The notes: a model not told the origin generated them from the sequence alone. A stretch of 64,000 nt of DNA from Marivita cryptomonadis (GCF_002115725.1 NZ_JFKD01000008.1:124001-188000), one strand, 5' to 3'. Positions 9,131 to 20,358 are shown, counted from the first letter of the stretch. Program-made: numbers and translations.

Positions 9131-10833
9131 AACTCAAATCCGTACTTTTGGGGGCTGCTGCTGCCGTAGCCCTGGCGCCCGCCGCATTTGCCGAGCGTGG
9201 CTCAGACGGCGAAGTCAAAATCATTTACTGGCAAGCGCCTTCGATCCTGACACCGTTCCTGTCGGGCGGGACCAAGGACGTCGAAGCGGCGTCGATGATT
9301 CTGGAACCGCTGGCACGGTACAACGAACAAGGCGAACTGGTGCCGTGGCTGGCCGCTGAAATCCCGACCGTGGCCAATGGCGGCGTCAGCGAAGACCTGA
9401 CCTCGATCACATGGAAAATCGCACCGGGCCTGCTGTGGTCTGATGGGACGCCTTTCACTTCGGCGGATGTGGCATTCACACATGAATACTGCACCCACCC
9501 CGAAGGCGGCTGTGCACAGCTGACCAAGTTCAACGGCGTGACAAGCGTTGAAACCCCGGATGACCTGACCGTGGTCGTCACCTTTGAGGGACCAACACCG
9601 AACCCGTATGGCCCGTTCGTTGGCGGCGAAAGCCCGATCCTGCAGGCTGCACAGTTTGCGGACTGCCTTGGCGCTGCGGCATCGACCTGCACCGAACAGA
9701 ACTTCAACCCGATCGGCACCGGTCCCTTTGTCGTTGACGAATTCAAACCGAACGACGTGATCACCATGTCGGCCAACCCGAACTACCGCGACCCGGCCAA
9801 GCCTGCCTTTGCAAGCGTGACTTTCAAAGGTGGCGGCGACGCCCGCGCGGCGGGTCAGGCCGTGATGGAAACCGGCGAATTCGATTACGCGTGGAACCTC
9901 CAGCTGGCGCCCGACGTGATCGCGCAGATGGAAGCAGGCGGCAAAGGTGTGCCGGTGGCTGGCTTTGGCCCGCTGCTCGAGCGCATCATGATCAACCAGA
10001 CATGGGCCGATCCGAGCCTGCCTGAAGGCGAACGCTCGACCGCGACCCACCCGCACCCGTTCCTGCAGGAACCGGCGGTCTACAAAGCGATGTCCATGGC
10101 CATCGACCGTCCTCTGCTGGTGGAAATCGGCTATGGTCAGGCCGGCAAGGTCGGGTGTTCCTGGGTTCCCGCGCCTGAAGCCTTCGCGTCCACATTCGAA
10201 GGCTGCGACGTGCAGGACATCGACGGCGCAAAGGCAATGCTGGATGAAGCTGGCATCGTCGACAGCGACGGCGACGGCGTGCGCGAACACAATGGCGTGC
10301 CGCTCTCGATCCTGTACCAGACATCGACCAACGCTGTTCGTCAGGATTTCCAGGCGCTGATCAAGGAATGGTGGGAACAGATCGGCTTTGAGGTCGAACT
10401 GCGCAACGTCGACAGCTCGGTGTTCTTCGGTGGTGACGCGGGTTCGCCCGACACGTTCCAGAAGTTCTATGCCGACGTGCAGATGTACGCCAACACCTTC
10501 AACGGCACCGACCCGCAATCCTATCTTGGCAACGGTCTGTGCGCCAACGCACCGCGCCCCGAAACGCAGTGGCAGGGTGAAAACATCAGCCGCTTCTGCA
10601 TGGAAGAGTTCGACGCGCTGCATGCAGAGCTGAGCGCAACCGCCGATATGGCAGAGCGTCAGCGCATCGGTCGTGAACTCAGCGCGATGATGACCGACAA
10701 TGGCGGGATGATCCCGCTGGTCCACCGTGGCCGTCTGTCCGCACATGCCAACACGCTTGGCGGTGTTGTGCTGAACGTTTGGGACAGCGAACTCTGGAAC
10801 GTTGCGGACTGGTACCGCATCGAATCCAACTGA
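9127..10833 (+). CDS. Peptide ABC transporter periplasmic binding protein (SBP family 5)
   Basis: Protein of 568 residues. A classic Sec signal peptide (MKLKSVLLGAAAAVALAP, cleavage after AFA) is followed by a family 5 extracellular solute-binding domain. The start at 9127 is chosen over an ATG at 9106 because AAGGAGAGACGA sits at the right distance and the signal peptide begins there. A DSDGDGVREHNGVPL segment in the C-terminal lobe is typical of this family. Binding proteins of the family capture peptides, but also opines, nickel or glutathione. Substrate is not predictable here; the co-transcribed hydrolases argue for an N-acylated amino acid or peptide. Confidence 0.92.
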   Translation: MKLKSVLLGAAAAVALAPAAFAERGSDGEVKIIYWQAPSILTPFLSGGTKDVEAASMILEPLARYNEQGELVPWLAAEIPTVANGGVSEDLTSITWKIAPGLLWSDGTPFTSADVAFTHEYCTHPEGGCAQLTKFNGVTSVETPDDLTVVVTFEGPTPNPYGPFVGGESPILQAAQFADCLGAAASTCTEQNFNPIGTGPFVVDEFKPNDVITMSANPNYRDPAKPAFASVTFKGGGDARAAGQAVMETGEFDYAWNLQLAPDVIAQMEAGGKGVPVAGFGPLLERIMINQTWADPSLPEGERSTATHPHPFLQEPAVYKAMSMAIDRPLLVEIGYGQAGKVGCSWVPAPEAFASTFEGCDVQDIDGAKAMLDEAGIVDSDGDGVREHNGVPLSILYQTSTNAVRQDFQALIKEWWEQIGFEVELRNVDSSVFFGGDAGSPDTFQKFYADVQMYANTFNGTDPQSYLGNGLCANAPRPETQWQGENISRFCMEEFDALHAELSATADMAERQRIGRELSAMMTDNGGMIPLVHRGRLSAHANTLGGVVLNVWDSELWNVADWYRIESN

Positions 10834-10851
10834 TCGCAAACAGCGTTTCTC

Positions 10852-10878
10852 GTAGGGTGGGCCCCGTGCCCGCCCTAC
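10852..10878 (+). terminator. Intercistronic hairpin between binding protein and permease genes
   Basis: An imperfect inverted repeat (GTAGGGTGGGC and GCCCGCCCTAC around CCCGT) lies 18 bases after the binding-protein stop codon, with no T-tract behind it. Such hairpins between binding-protein and permease genes often stabilise the upstream mRNA and lower downstream expression. That role is inferred. Confidence 0.55.
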
Positions 10879-10922
10879 ACGTTGCTTCCCTGTAAAAGAC
10901 TTATGACCCGAGGCGCCATCCG

Positions 10923-11960
10923 ATGCTGACCTTCGCCGTCCGACGACTTGTTCTCGCCGTTCCGACGCTTCTGTTCATCAGTTTTGTCATCTTCATGCTA
11001 CTGCAACTCGCCCCCGGAGATCCGATGGCGCAGGTGCCGCTGACCGTTCCACCCGAGGTCAAGGAAAAGATGCGCCAAGCTCTTGGCGTGGGTGAACCGC
11101 CGCTGGTGCAATATTGGAAATGGCTGGTTCAGGTCTTTTGGATCGAACCCAAGGTCTTTATCGACTACCTGACCAATTCCAGCACCCTTCTGGGCTGGTT
11201 GCCCGACACGCAGCTGTACCAGAACGAACTGCGCGTGATCTCGTGGCAGACCCGCAGCCCGGTGATGGACATCGTGATCCAGCGTATTCCGCAAACCCTC
11301 TGGGTGGTCGGCATGGCCTATGTGGTGGGCATCCTGATCGCCTTGCCCATCGGCATCTATTCCGCCTACCGCCAGTATTCGGTGTTCGACCAATCCGGCA
11401 CGTTCATCACGATGATCGGCTTTTCGATCCCACCCTTCTTCACAGGCCCACTGTTGATCGTGATCTTTTCGGTGCAACTGGGCTGGTTCCCGTCGATCTA
11501 TGATACGACCCACGTGGTCAATGACTGGGCTAGCCTGAAATTCCAGTTAAGCCAGATGATCCTGCCGGTGATGGTATTGGCACTTCAGACGACGGCCCAG
11601 ATCAGCCGCTACATGCGTGCCTCGATGCTCGACAACCTCAACCAGGATTATGTCCGCACCGCCCGCGCGAAGGGGCTTTCCGAAGCCGTGGTTGTGACGG
11701 TCCACGTCCTGCGCAACTCGATGATTCCGGTAATCACCGTGATCGCGCTCAACGTCCCGTCGATCTTCGGCGGCGCGATCATCACGGAAAACGTGTTCAA
11801 GGTGAACGGCATCGGGCAATTGCTGATCACAGCACTCTTTGCCAATGACCTGCCCATGGTGATGACACTGACCTTCATCTTTGCCGTGCTGATCGTTCTC
11901 TTCAACCTGATTGCCGATATCCTCTACGGCCTTCTCGACCCGAGGATCCGCTATGACTGA
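10923..11960 (+). CDS. Peptide ABC transporter permease (DppB/OppB type)
   Basis: Protein of 345 residues. The N-terminal signature (MLTFAVRRLVLAVPTLLFIS, LAPGDPMAQ) and six predicted membrane segments are typical of DppB/OppB. The EAA loop (around ARAKGLSEAVVVTVHVLRNS) contacts the ATPase. A long periplasmic stretch between helices 1 and 2 is slightly larger than in E. coli DppB. Its stop overlaps the next start by eight bases. Confidence 0.92.
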   Translation: MLTFAVRRLVLAVPTLLFISFVIFMLLQLAPGDPMAQVPLTVPPEVKEKMRQALGVGEPPLVQYWKWLVQVFWIEPKVFIDYLTNSSTLLGWLPDTQLYQNELRVISWQTRSPVMDIVIQRIPQTLWVVGMAYVVGILIALPIGIYSAYRQYSVFDQSGTFITMIGFSIPPFFTGPLLIVIFSVQLGWFPSIYDTTHVVNDWASLKFQLSQMILPVMVLALQTTAQISRYMRASMLDNLNQDYVRTARAKGLSEAVVVTVHVLRNSMIPVITVIALNVPSIFGGAIITENVFKVNGIGQLLITALFANDLPMVMTLTFIFAVLIVLFNLIADILYGLLDPRIRYD

Positions 11961-12933
11961 GCCCGTGCAAGCCACACCCACCCCGATTGAAGCGCTGGCC
12001 GACAAAGGCCCACTTGAGCCGCCGCGCAGCCAGTGGAAAGACGTCTGGGACCAGTTCCGCAAACATAAGGGCGCGATGTTCGGCGGCGGGTTCCTGCTGT
12101 TCATCACGTTGGCCGTGCTTCTTGGTCCATACATCTGGCAGGTCGACGCGCAAAAGCTCGACATCCGCAACAAGGACCTGCGCCCGATCTGGACAGCCCT
12201 GTGGGACGCCGGGGCCAAGACCGCGTGGAGCCGCCCTTTCGGCACCGACCAATTGGGACGCGATCAACTGGCCCAGATCATTCAGGGCGGGCGCACGTCG
12301 ATGGCCGTGGGCTGGGCCGCCATGATCCTGAGCCTGATCATCGGAACAACCGTGGGCGTGCTGGCTGGCTTTGTTCGCAAAGCCGACGGTCTGCTGATGC
12401 GCCTGACAGACCTGTTCCTGTCGCTGCCGATCCTGCCGCTGTTGCTGGTTGCGGTGACGCTTTTCCGCCAGCCCCTGCGCGAGGCGTTCGGCCCAGAGGG
12501 CGGCATGTTCGTGCTGATCGTCGGCATCATTGCCATCACGAGCTGGATGCCCACCGCCCGCATCGTGCGCGGCGATATACTTGCCCTCAAGGAACGCGAA
12601 TTCATCCTTGCCGCGCGTTCCATTGGCACGACGCCGTTCCGCATCGTACAGCGCCACCTGCTGCCCAACGTGCTGTCACCTATCATGGTCTCGGCCACTT
12701 TGGGCCTTGCGACCGCGATCATCACGGAAAGCGCACTCAGCTTTCTTGGCGTCGGCTTCCCGTCGGACTTCCCGACATGGGGCAAGATGCTGGCCGACGC
12801 GGTGCAGCGGATGCAGCAGTTCCCGGAACGGGTCTACCTGCCGGGCATCGCGATCTCGCTCACGGTGCTCAGCGTGAACTACCTTGGTGACGGTCTGCGC
12901 GACGCGCTCGACCCACGTATCCGGGGCCGCTGA
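11953..12933 (+). CDS. Peptide ABC transporter permease (DppC/OppC type)
   Basis: Protein of 326 residues with the OppC/DppC N-terminal cytoplasmic segment, six predicted helices and an EAA loop (LAARSIGTTPFRIVQRHLLP). The start ATG at 11953 lies inside the end of the preceding permease gene (8-base overlap), consistent with translational coupling. The C-terminus (GDGLRDALDPRIRGR) is the usual end of this family. It is the last gene of the + strand half-operon. Confidence 0.92.
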   Translation: MTEPVQATPTPIEALADKGPLEPPRSQWKDVWDQFRKHKGAMFGGGFLLFITLAVLLGPYIWQVDAQKLDIRNKDLRPIWTALWDAGAKTAWSRPFGTDQLGRDQLAQIIQGGRTSMAVGWAAMILSLIIGTTVGVLAGFVRKADGLLMRLTDLFLSLPILPLLLVAVTLFRQPLREAFGPEGGMFVLIVGIIAITSWMPTARIVRGDILALKEREFILAARSIGTTPFRIVQRHLLPNVLSPIMVSATLGLATAIITESALSFLGVGFPSDFPTWGKMLADAVQRMQQFPERVYLPGIAISLTVLSVNYLGDGLRDALDPRIRGR

Positions 12934-13010
12934 ACGGCGGGACCTAAAATAAGATCAATCGGCACGGCAAGCGGGTGATCCCTTGAACGTCCGTCACGGC
13001 GACAAAGCGG

Positions 13011-13033
13011 AAATCGGAATTCTGTTCCGGTTT
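13011..13033. promoter_or_regulatory. Candidate operator dyad upstream of the YeeE/YedE gene
   Basis: AAATCGGAA and TTCCGGTTT (8 of 9 positions complementary) flank a five-base centre, about 116 bases upstream of the transporter start, in a 215-base intergenic stretch. It looks like a dimeric-regulator site. The regulator is not in the window. Confidence 0.35.
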
Positions 13034-13148
13034 CTGCGCTCGCGCCAAGATACCTTTCCTGAAATCCCGCCGTATACTGGCCGTGTATGCCTTGCCCAAA
13101 GGAAACTTTCCCTCCATCTGGCAGATCAACAGACGGAAGGACCGACCC

Positions 13149-14201
13149 ATGTTCGAATCCCTTGGCTTTGAAAACTACACAGCACCGCAAGTCGCAGTGG
13201 GTGTTGCGCTGATCCTTGGCGCAGCCTTTGGCCTTCTGGCCGAGCGCACAAAATTCTGCTTCCGTCGCGGACTGGTCGGAGACGACCGCAAACAGGCGTT
13301 GGGGGTCTGGCTGACCGCTTTGGCCGTGGCCGTTCTGGGCACGCAAGCTGGTGTGCTGTCGGGCCTGATCACATTCGACGATCACCGCTTCATGGCCGGA
13401 GACCTGCCGATCCTTGCCATCGTTCTGGGTGGCCTGATGTTCGGTGCGGGCATGGTGCTGACACGTGGCTGCGTATCTCGCCTCACTGTTTTGTCCGCCA
13501 GCGGAAACCTGCGTGGCGTGTTTGTCCTGTTGGTCTTCGCAATCACCGCCCATGCCACGCTGAAAGGCGTGCTGGCTCCGGTCCGCACCACGCTTGGGTC
13601 GTTCACCGTCCCTCTGGGAGACACGGTGTCCTTGGCCACCCTGCCCGGCGGCGCGCTGGTCTGGTCGGTGCTGATCGCACTTGCGGCGCTGGCTGTGGCA
13701 CTGCGCTCTGGCAACCGGGCGACCACGCTGGTCATGGCGGCCCTGCTGGGCGCGCTGGTGCCTGCGGGCTGGATTGGCACTGGGTTTGTGCTTTATGACG
13801 ACTTCGACCCGGTCGCACTGGAAAGCCTATCCTTCACCGCGCCGTATGCTGACACACTATTCTGGACCGTGGCCTCCACCTCGATCCCCGCGAATTTCGG
13901 TGTCGGTCTGATCGGTGGCACCGTGATCGGCGCGCTGGTGGCCTCGTTGATCTTTGGCAGCTTCCAGTGGCAGTCGTTCCACACCCCGGCGGAAACAGGC
14001 CGCTATGCAGGCGGTGCAGTGCTGATGGGCATCGGCGGCGTTCTGGCCGGCGGCTGCACCGTGGGCGCGGGTCTGGCCGGTGTGCCGACGCTGTCCATTG
14101 CGGCACTTCTGGCGATCCTGTCGATCGCAGCAGGCGCGCTTTTGGCCAATGCGGCGCTCAAGCCATCACGTCAAAGCGCCTACGCCCAACCAGCGGAATA
14201 A
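13149..14201 (+). CDS. YeeE/YedE-family (TsuA-like) sulfur-compound transporter
   Basis: Protein of 350 residues with about nine to ten predicted membrane helices. It has the conserved cysteine motifs of the TsuA/YeeE family: FCFRRG near residue 35, TRGCVSRL near 110 and GGCTVGAGL near 300. TsuA proteins take up thiosulfate, and related ones move other reduced-sulfur species. The ATG at 13149 is preceded by GGAAGGA. The longer in-frame extension is rejected because it starts in a non-membrane, poorly conserved stretch. The gene stands alone and converges with a small secreted protein gene three bases away. Confidence 0.85.
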   Translation: MFESLGFENYTAPQVAVGVALILGAAFGLLAERTKFCFRRGLVGDDRKQALGVWLTALAVAVLGTQAGVLSGLITFDDHRFMAGDLPILAIVLGGLMFGAGMVLTRGCVSRLTVLSASGNLRGVFVLLVFAITAHATLKGVLAPVRTTLGSFTVPLGDTVSLATLPGGALVWSVLIALAALAVALRSGNRATTLVMAALLGALVPAGWIGTGFVLYDDFDPVALESLSFTAPYADTLFWTVASTSIPANFGVGLIGGTVIGALVASLIFGSFQWQSFHTPAETGRYAGGAVLMGIGGVLAGGCTVGAGLAGVPTLSIAALLAILSIAAGALLANAALKPSRQSAYAQPAE

Positions 14202-14204
14202 GTC

Positions 14205-14570
14205 TTAAATGTCGATCTCGTCGCCCTCGGGCGGCGGGAGACCTTCCAGCGGCGGCGCATCCTGTTTGCGTTTGAGCAGGATATCCCCGTTGGGCAAAAC
14301 CACCGGAGGCTCATAGGCAGACCAGTCTTCCACCTGATCCATCAGATCGCGCAAAGCGGGGCCCATCTCCTCGGCAAAACTGCGCAACGCGGGCTCCATT
14401 TCATCAGCAAGGTTTTCAAGCTCGCGCAAGGCGGGCTCCATCTCGCTCATCAGCCCACGAAAGAAAAGCTTTGCGCCCTCTTCCATGAGGCTGGTGCCTT
14501 CGTCGTCCTGTGCCACAGCCCCAAGAGGGGTTAGCGCCACGGCGAGTGCAAGTGCGGAAATCTGTTTCAT
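14205..14570 (-). CDS. Small secreted protein with tandem EMxPALR repeats
   Basis: Protein of 121 residues with a signal peptide (MKQISALALAVALTPLGAVA). The mature part carries three tandem copies of an amphipathic unit of about 11-15 residues beginning EMEPALRELEN, EMEPALRSFAE and EMGPALRDLMD. A proline-rich acidic tail follows. The repeats should form a helical or coiled structure. The start at 14570 is chosen because it opens the signal peptide. It follows the nuclease-fold gene by 35 bases. I do not recognise a function; similar small proteins occur in other Rhodobacterales from memory. Confidence 0.7.
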   Translation of the reverse strand: MKQISALALAVALTPLGAVAQDDEGTSLMEEGAKLFFRGLMSEMEPALRELENLADEMEPALRSFAEEMGPALRDLMDQVEDWSAYEPPVVLPNGDILLKRKQDAPPLEGLPPPEGDEIDI

Positions 14571-14605
14571 AAGACCAATATAAGCGATCTCACCCGGGAT
14601 TTCAC

Positions 14606-15637
14606 CTAAAGGTCGATATCCAGTGTCACCGGGAAATGATCCGACGCTGTCAGCAGCGCCTCTCGCAGCTCCGGCGTCTTCCAGCAGGTCGGATCGTCGA
14701 ACGGATGCCAGATGCGCCACCGCTTGGCCTTGGATCGAAGATCCCGCGACACCATCACGTAATCCAACAGTGCCTGTAAAAACCGATCATCGTGCGGGAT
14801 ATAGAACCGCGCCGTGGTGGGCTGCGGCCCGATCCGCCGCAACAAGGCTTTTGACGCGTGCGGGTCGTAAAGCACTGCGTCCCCATCGCCAAGAATGATC
14901 TCGACCGAACTGCGCCCGAAAAGATGCTCGTACTCGTCAAGACCGGGGCCATCGTTCAGATCGCCCATCACGATCAGCGGATCTCCCAGCTCCAGATGTT
15001 CCGCCACCCGCGCCCGCAGCCAGATCGCCTGCGCCAATTGCTTGCGTCGATTGGCAATGGACAGCCGCATGACCTCATCGCGGTTATGCGCCCCATGTGG
15101 GGCTTTCGATTTCAGATGTGCGCCGATCAGGCGGATCACCTGTCCGGTCGCCAAAACGGTCATTTCGACCTCAAGCGGCGGTTTGGAAAACACGACCCGG
15201 TCCTCGGTCGCGTCGATATCAAGGTCGATGCGAAACGTCCCGTCAAAGCGCGGCGCACCGGCGATCTGGGGTGCACCGGGCACAGGCGCCTGCCCTTTGG
15301 GATCATGGCGCATATCCACAACGTAAGGATCATACATCACCGCGATTTCCTGCTGGGTGTCATTGCTGAACCCCAGAACCGCAGTGTGTGCGCGCAGATC
15401 GAACGCCTTGGCAAAGGTTTCAAGTGCGCGCACCGTGTCGCGCTGGCGGTTGGTGTCGGGCGCTTCGACAACCATCACCACATCCGCATCCATCGCAGTG
15501 AATACGATACCCAAGGCTTCGGTCTGCATCGCTTTGGTCACATTATGCCGTGCCGACCATGACCCGTCTGCGATCAAAGCACCTGTGTCATCGAACAGGG
15601 CGTCAAACCATTCGACGTTGTAGGTGGCAATTCTCAT
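14606..15637 (-). CDS. Endonuclease/exonuclease/phosphatase-family protein (cytoplasmic)
   Basis: Protein of 343 residues. The fold motifs are visible: MRIATYNVEWFD at the start, VMVVEAPD, IGAHLKSKAP, VMGDLNDGPG and SDHFPVTLDIDL at the end. No signal peptide is present, unlike the paralogous fold at 6087-7010. It is probably a metal-dependent nuclease or phosphodiesterase. It sits in a same-strand run with a DnaJ-domain gene 21 bases upstream. Confidence 0.82.
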   Translation of the reverse strand: MRIATYNVEWFDALFDDTGALIADGSWSARHNVTKAMQTEALGIVFTAMDADVVMVVEAPDTNRQRDTVRALETFAKAFDLRAHTAVLGFSNDTQQEIAVMYDPYVVDMRHDPKGQAPVPGAPQIAGAPRFDGTFRIDLDIDATEDRVVFSKPPLEVEMTVLATGQVIRLIGAHLKSKAPHGAHNRDEVMRLSIANRRKQLAQAIWLRARVAEHLELGDPLIVMGDLNDGPGLDEYEHLFGRSSVEIILGDGDAVLYDPHASKALLRRIGPQPTTARFYIPHDDRFLQALLDYVMVSRDLRSKAKRWRIWHPFDDPTCWKTPELREALLTASDHFPVTLDIDL

Positions 15638-15658
15638 CGAAATCGCATCCGTACGGCA

Positions 15659-16342
15659 TCAGGCATGTTCGCGCGCTGCGATCTCTTCCCACGCGCGGTT
15701 GATGTCGATCAGCCGCCGTTCCGACAGCTTGACCGCCTCTTCCGGCACACCCCGGGCGATCATCCGATCAGGATGGCTCTCGCGGACAAGCTGCCGCCAA
15801 GTGGCGCGGATTTCCTTCAGCGTCATACCCGGTTCGACCCCCAGAACGTCATAAGGGTCAGGTGCCGCATCCGGCACAAAGCGCGATTTCAGACGGCGAA
15901 AAGATCCGTCGGGCAGATCGAAAATCTCGGCCACGCGCAGCAGAAACGCATCTTCGCCGGGATGATAAGTGCCATCCGCCATAGCAATGTGGAACAGCCC
16001 CTCCATCAGATCGCACAGCGTGCCCTGATCCTGACCGAACATCGCACGAATGCGCTTGGCATATTCTTCAAAGCCCGCGACGTCCTGACGGGCAAGGTTG
16101 AATACGCGCGCCGCGCCCTCTTCGTCTTCGCGCGGGATGTGGAAGACTTCGCGAAAGGCCATCACCTCGTCGCGGGTCACCAGACCATCCGCCTTGGCCA
16201 TCTTGGCGGAAAGCGCAATCACGGCAATGGTGAAGGCCACGGTCTTTTCCGGCGGTGAGCGCAGCCTGTCGAACACAGCTGTAAGGCCCTCGCCCGAGGC
16301 AAGGGCCGAAAGAGCATCCGCTATGCGCGACCAGATCGACAT
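15659..16342 (-). CDS. DjlA-like co-chaperone: TerB domain plus C-terminal J domain
   Basis: Protein of 227 residues. Residues 25-150 form a TerB-like helical domain (KMAKADGLVTRDEV, HIAMADGTYHPGED). The C-terminal 65 residues are a J domain with the HPD motif (RESHPDRM) needed to stimulate DnaK. Unlike E. coli DjlA it has no N-terminal membrane anchor, so it should act in the cytosol. This layout is the usual one in alphaproteobacteria. Confidence 0.88.
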   Translation of the reverse strand: MSIWSRIADALSALASGEGLTAVFDRLRSPPEKTVAFTIAVIALSAKMAKADGLVTRDEVMAFREVFHIPREDEEGAARVFNLARQDVAGFEEYAKRIRAMFGQDQGTLCDLMEGLFHIAMADGTYHPGEDAFLLRVAEIFDLPDGSFRRLKSRFVPDAAPDPYDVLGVEPGMTLKEIRATWRQLVRESHPDRMIARGVPEEAVKLSERRLIDINRAWEEIAAREHA

Positions 16343-16384
16343 GCGCGCAGTTTACGGGAAAGCGCGAATTTTGTCAGTGCGGCA

Positions 16385-16864
16385 TCAGAGCTTTTTCTGC
16401 ATCAGCACAAGGTCGATCCACCGATCGAACTTGAACCCCACCTCGGGCAAAGTGGCGACCTCCACAAACCCGATTGCGGCATGAAACGCGCGCCCCGTGG
16501 GGTTTTCAGCGCTCACACCGGCCCAAAGCGAATGCACCCCTTCAGCCCGCGCCACGTTTTCAAGCGCCGCCATCAGCGCCCGCCCGGCCCCGGTGCCCCG
16601 CGCCTGCGCTGCCAGCGCAATGGAATGTTCCTTGGTCCGCGCATAGCCCGGCCCGTTGCGGAACGGGAAATAAGTGGCATAGCCCACCGCACGCCCATTG
16701 ATCTCGGCCACGACAAACGCAGGGCCTCTTGCAGCGATGTCATCGCGCACGAAGTCGACGGTTTTCGGGGTCGAGGTAAATGTGATCGTGGTGTTCTCGA
16801 TCACGTCGTTCAGGATCACCGTCAACGCCTCAGCATCATCGGCGCGCGCAGGCCGTATGATCAT
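16385..16864 (-). CDS. GNAT acetyltransferase, phosphinothricin-acetyltransferase-like
   Basis: Protein of 159 residues with the Pat/Bar N-terminus ([19 protein letters not shown]), the acetyl-CoA loop [11 protein letters not shown] and the [15 protein letters not shown] block. Homologues acetylate phosphinothricin or methionine sulfoximine/sulfone; the natural substrate here is unknown. Its ATG overlaps the stop codon of the VOC gene upstream (16861-16864), so the two are translationally coupled. Confidence 0.88.
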   Translation of the reverse strand: MIIRPARADDAEALTVILNDVIENTTITFTSTPKTVDFVRDDIAARGPAFVVAEINGRAVGYATYFPFRNGPGYARTKEHSIALAAQARGTGAGRALMAALENVARAEGVHSLWAGVSAENPTGRAFHAAIGFVEVATLPEVGFKFDRWIDLVLMQKKL

Positions 16865-17478
16865 GTAAGAATACGCCGCCCGCTTGTGGTCAGGAACACA
16901 GCCTGCATCATCCGGTCCGCCATTGTCCGATAGATCACCCGATCATCATCCAAAACCGGAGCCAGCCGTTCTTGCAACGCCGCAACGTCTGGACCGCAGA
17001 TCGTCAGCGCCTCAAGCCGCAGCCCTGCGCTGTGCAGCGTCATGCCCGGCGGCGTTTCCGTGTGCCACTGGATGATGGCGGGGAACAAACCGCCAAACGG
17101 CAAGCGCCCATCGGGCGGCACCAACATGGTCCAACTCAGGTCACCCCGGCTCAGATGCACCGGCTCGCCTGCTTCGGGGAACATGCGCTGTGCGGCGTCG
17201 ATGTCATCACAGCGCAGAATCCATTTGTCGAGCTGTGCCGGACCGTCGAAATCGTCCAGCCCGAACCAGCGCGGATAGTCCGGCTTGGGTTGCGACGGGT
17301 CAGGCGCAATGGCTTCGAAATAGAGGTCTTGCTCCAGCCCCAACAAACGGTTGTGGGTGGCGTAGTGCGCGTGCTGCCCGCCAGCACCAAGCGTCACGCC
17401 CAGTGCCTCTTCACTGTGCGCAACCGCCTCGTCCAGCGTTTCGCCCGCAACCGCGATGTGATCCAATTCGAACTTCAT
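16861..17478 (-). CDS. VOC-superfamily (glyoxalase-like domain) protein
   Basis: Protein of 205 residues in the glyoxalase-like family. The N-terminus [20 protein letters not shown] carries the first metal-ligand histidine, and [18 protein letters not shown] follows. These proteins are usually small dioxygenase- or glyoxalase-type enzymes of unknown substrate. ATG at 17478 is preferred to an upstream GTG at 17490, because homologues begin at the FELDHI strand; neither has a strong ribosome-binding site. It is coupled to the acetyltransferase gene by a 4-base overlap. Confidence 0.8.
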   Translation of the reverse strand: MKFELDHIAVAGETLDEAVAHSEEALGVTLGAGGQHAHYATHNRLLGLEQDLYFEAIAPDPSQPKPDYPRWFGLDDFDGPAQLDKWILRCDDIDAAQRMFPEAGEPVHLSRGDLSWTMLVPPDGRLPFGGLFPAIIQWHTETPPGMTLHSAGLRLEALTICGPDVAALQERLAPVLDDDRVIYRTMADRMMQAVFLTTSGRRILT

Positions 17479-17504
17479 GCGCACATTCACACATGCGGGC
17501 GGTA

Positions 17505-17545
17505 TTCCGTCAACGGAAAATCGCGGACGCTGCCACGCGTCCGCG
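17505..17545 (-). terminator. Terminator of scpA with adjacent TTCCG-TCAA-CGGAA hairpin
   Basis: Reading the minus strand, a perfect 9-bp stem (CGCGGACGC / GCGTCCGCG, 17522-17545) is followed by ATTTTCC. A second small hairpin (TTCCG, loop TCAA, CGGAA, 17505-17518) follows directly. The first is a plausible intrinsic terminator 11 bases after the scpA stop. The 14-base second hairpin recurs elsewhere in the window at 29054-29067. Confidence 0.65.
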
Positions 17546-17555
17546 CGCCCCGTGC

Positions 17556-19685
<2,130 letters not shown>

Positions 19686-19847
19686 AGGTCTGTTGTTCCT
19701 CTTGTCTTCAATGGCCCTGTGTCCTTGTGGAACCAAGGAACCAAAAGCATGGGTTCGGGTGCGCGCAGAATGGCATCGGTCACTTTTTTGCGGGCTGACC
19801 CGCTTCGTGCCTTCGCTTTGCGCAATGCGCGCCCTATATTTCGAGGC

Positions 19848-20321
19848 ATGAACAAAGTCTTACCCGCGATGCTGGCCGCACTTCTGTTTGCCGTTCCCGT
19901 AATGGGACAGGCGCAGGATGACAGCGCGACAATAGATGATCTGTCGATTGACATGATCCGGTCTGCTGAAAACGTGACGCTTGAGGAATTCCTTTGGATC
20001 AAGCGTCCGATTGTGGTGTTTGCCGACAGCCCGGCAGACCCGCGATACGTGCAACAAATGCAGTACCTGACCAGCGATCTGAACGCGCTTGATCTGCGGG
20101 ACGTGGTGATCATCACCGACACCAACCCGTCAGAACGCTCCTCCGCGCGCATCGCGCTGAGGCCGCGCGGCTTCATGCTGGCCATCATCGACAAGGATGG
20201 CGGCGTCAAACAGCGCAAGCCCCTGCCGTGGAGCGTTCGGGAAATCAGCCGCGCCATCGACAAGATGCCGACGCGCCAGCAGGAAATCCAAGACCGGACC
20301 GAGGAATCGCCGCGCGGGTGA
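19848..20321 (+). CDS. DUF4174-domain periplasmic protein
   Basis: Protein of 157 residues. A signal peptide ([20 protein letters not shown]) precedes a DUF4174 domain with [25 protein letters not shown] and [19 protein letters not shown] blocks. The fold resembles thioredoxin-like domains but has no CxxC pair, so a redox role is unlikely. The true start is the ATG at 19848; a much longer in-frame extension is only antisense to scpA. It is divergent from scpA and convergent with pccA. Function unknown. Confidence 0.82.
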   Translation: MNKVLPAMLAALLFAVPVMGQAQDDSATIDDLSIDMIRSAENVTLEEFLWIKRPIVVFADSPADPRYVQQMQYLTSDLNALDLRDVVIITDTNPSERSSARIALRPRGFMLAIIDKDGGVKQRKPLPWSVREISRAIDKMPTRQQEIQDRTEESPRG

Positions 20322-20331
20322 CATGAGTCAC

Positions 20332-20358
20332 GTCCGGTGCGGTCAAACCGCACCGGAC
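20332..20358. terminator. Perfect hairpin between convergent DUF4174 and pccA genes
   Basis: A perfect 12-bp stem with a CAA loop (left arm 20332-20343, right arm 20347-20358) stands 10 bases after one stop codon and about 35 bases from the other. No long T-tract follows on either strand, so it may act as a weak bidirectional terminator or a 3'-end stabiliser. Confidence 0.6.

Noticed and set aside
9202..10839. Long open frame (545 codons) on the minus strand across the peptide-binding-protein gene
   Set aside because: It mirrors a gene with a clear signal peptide, ribosome-binding site and family match. High-GC codon use creates long antisense frames; its translation is rich in His, Arg and Cys and matches no family.
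14606..17490. The run of small genes as a defence or toxin-antitoxin island
   Set aside because: Each member has an ordinary housekeeping family (nuclease fold, J-domain, GNAT, VOC), composition matches the surroundings and no mobility signature is present.
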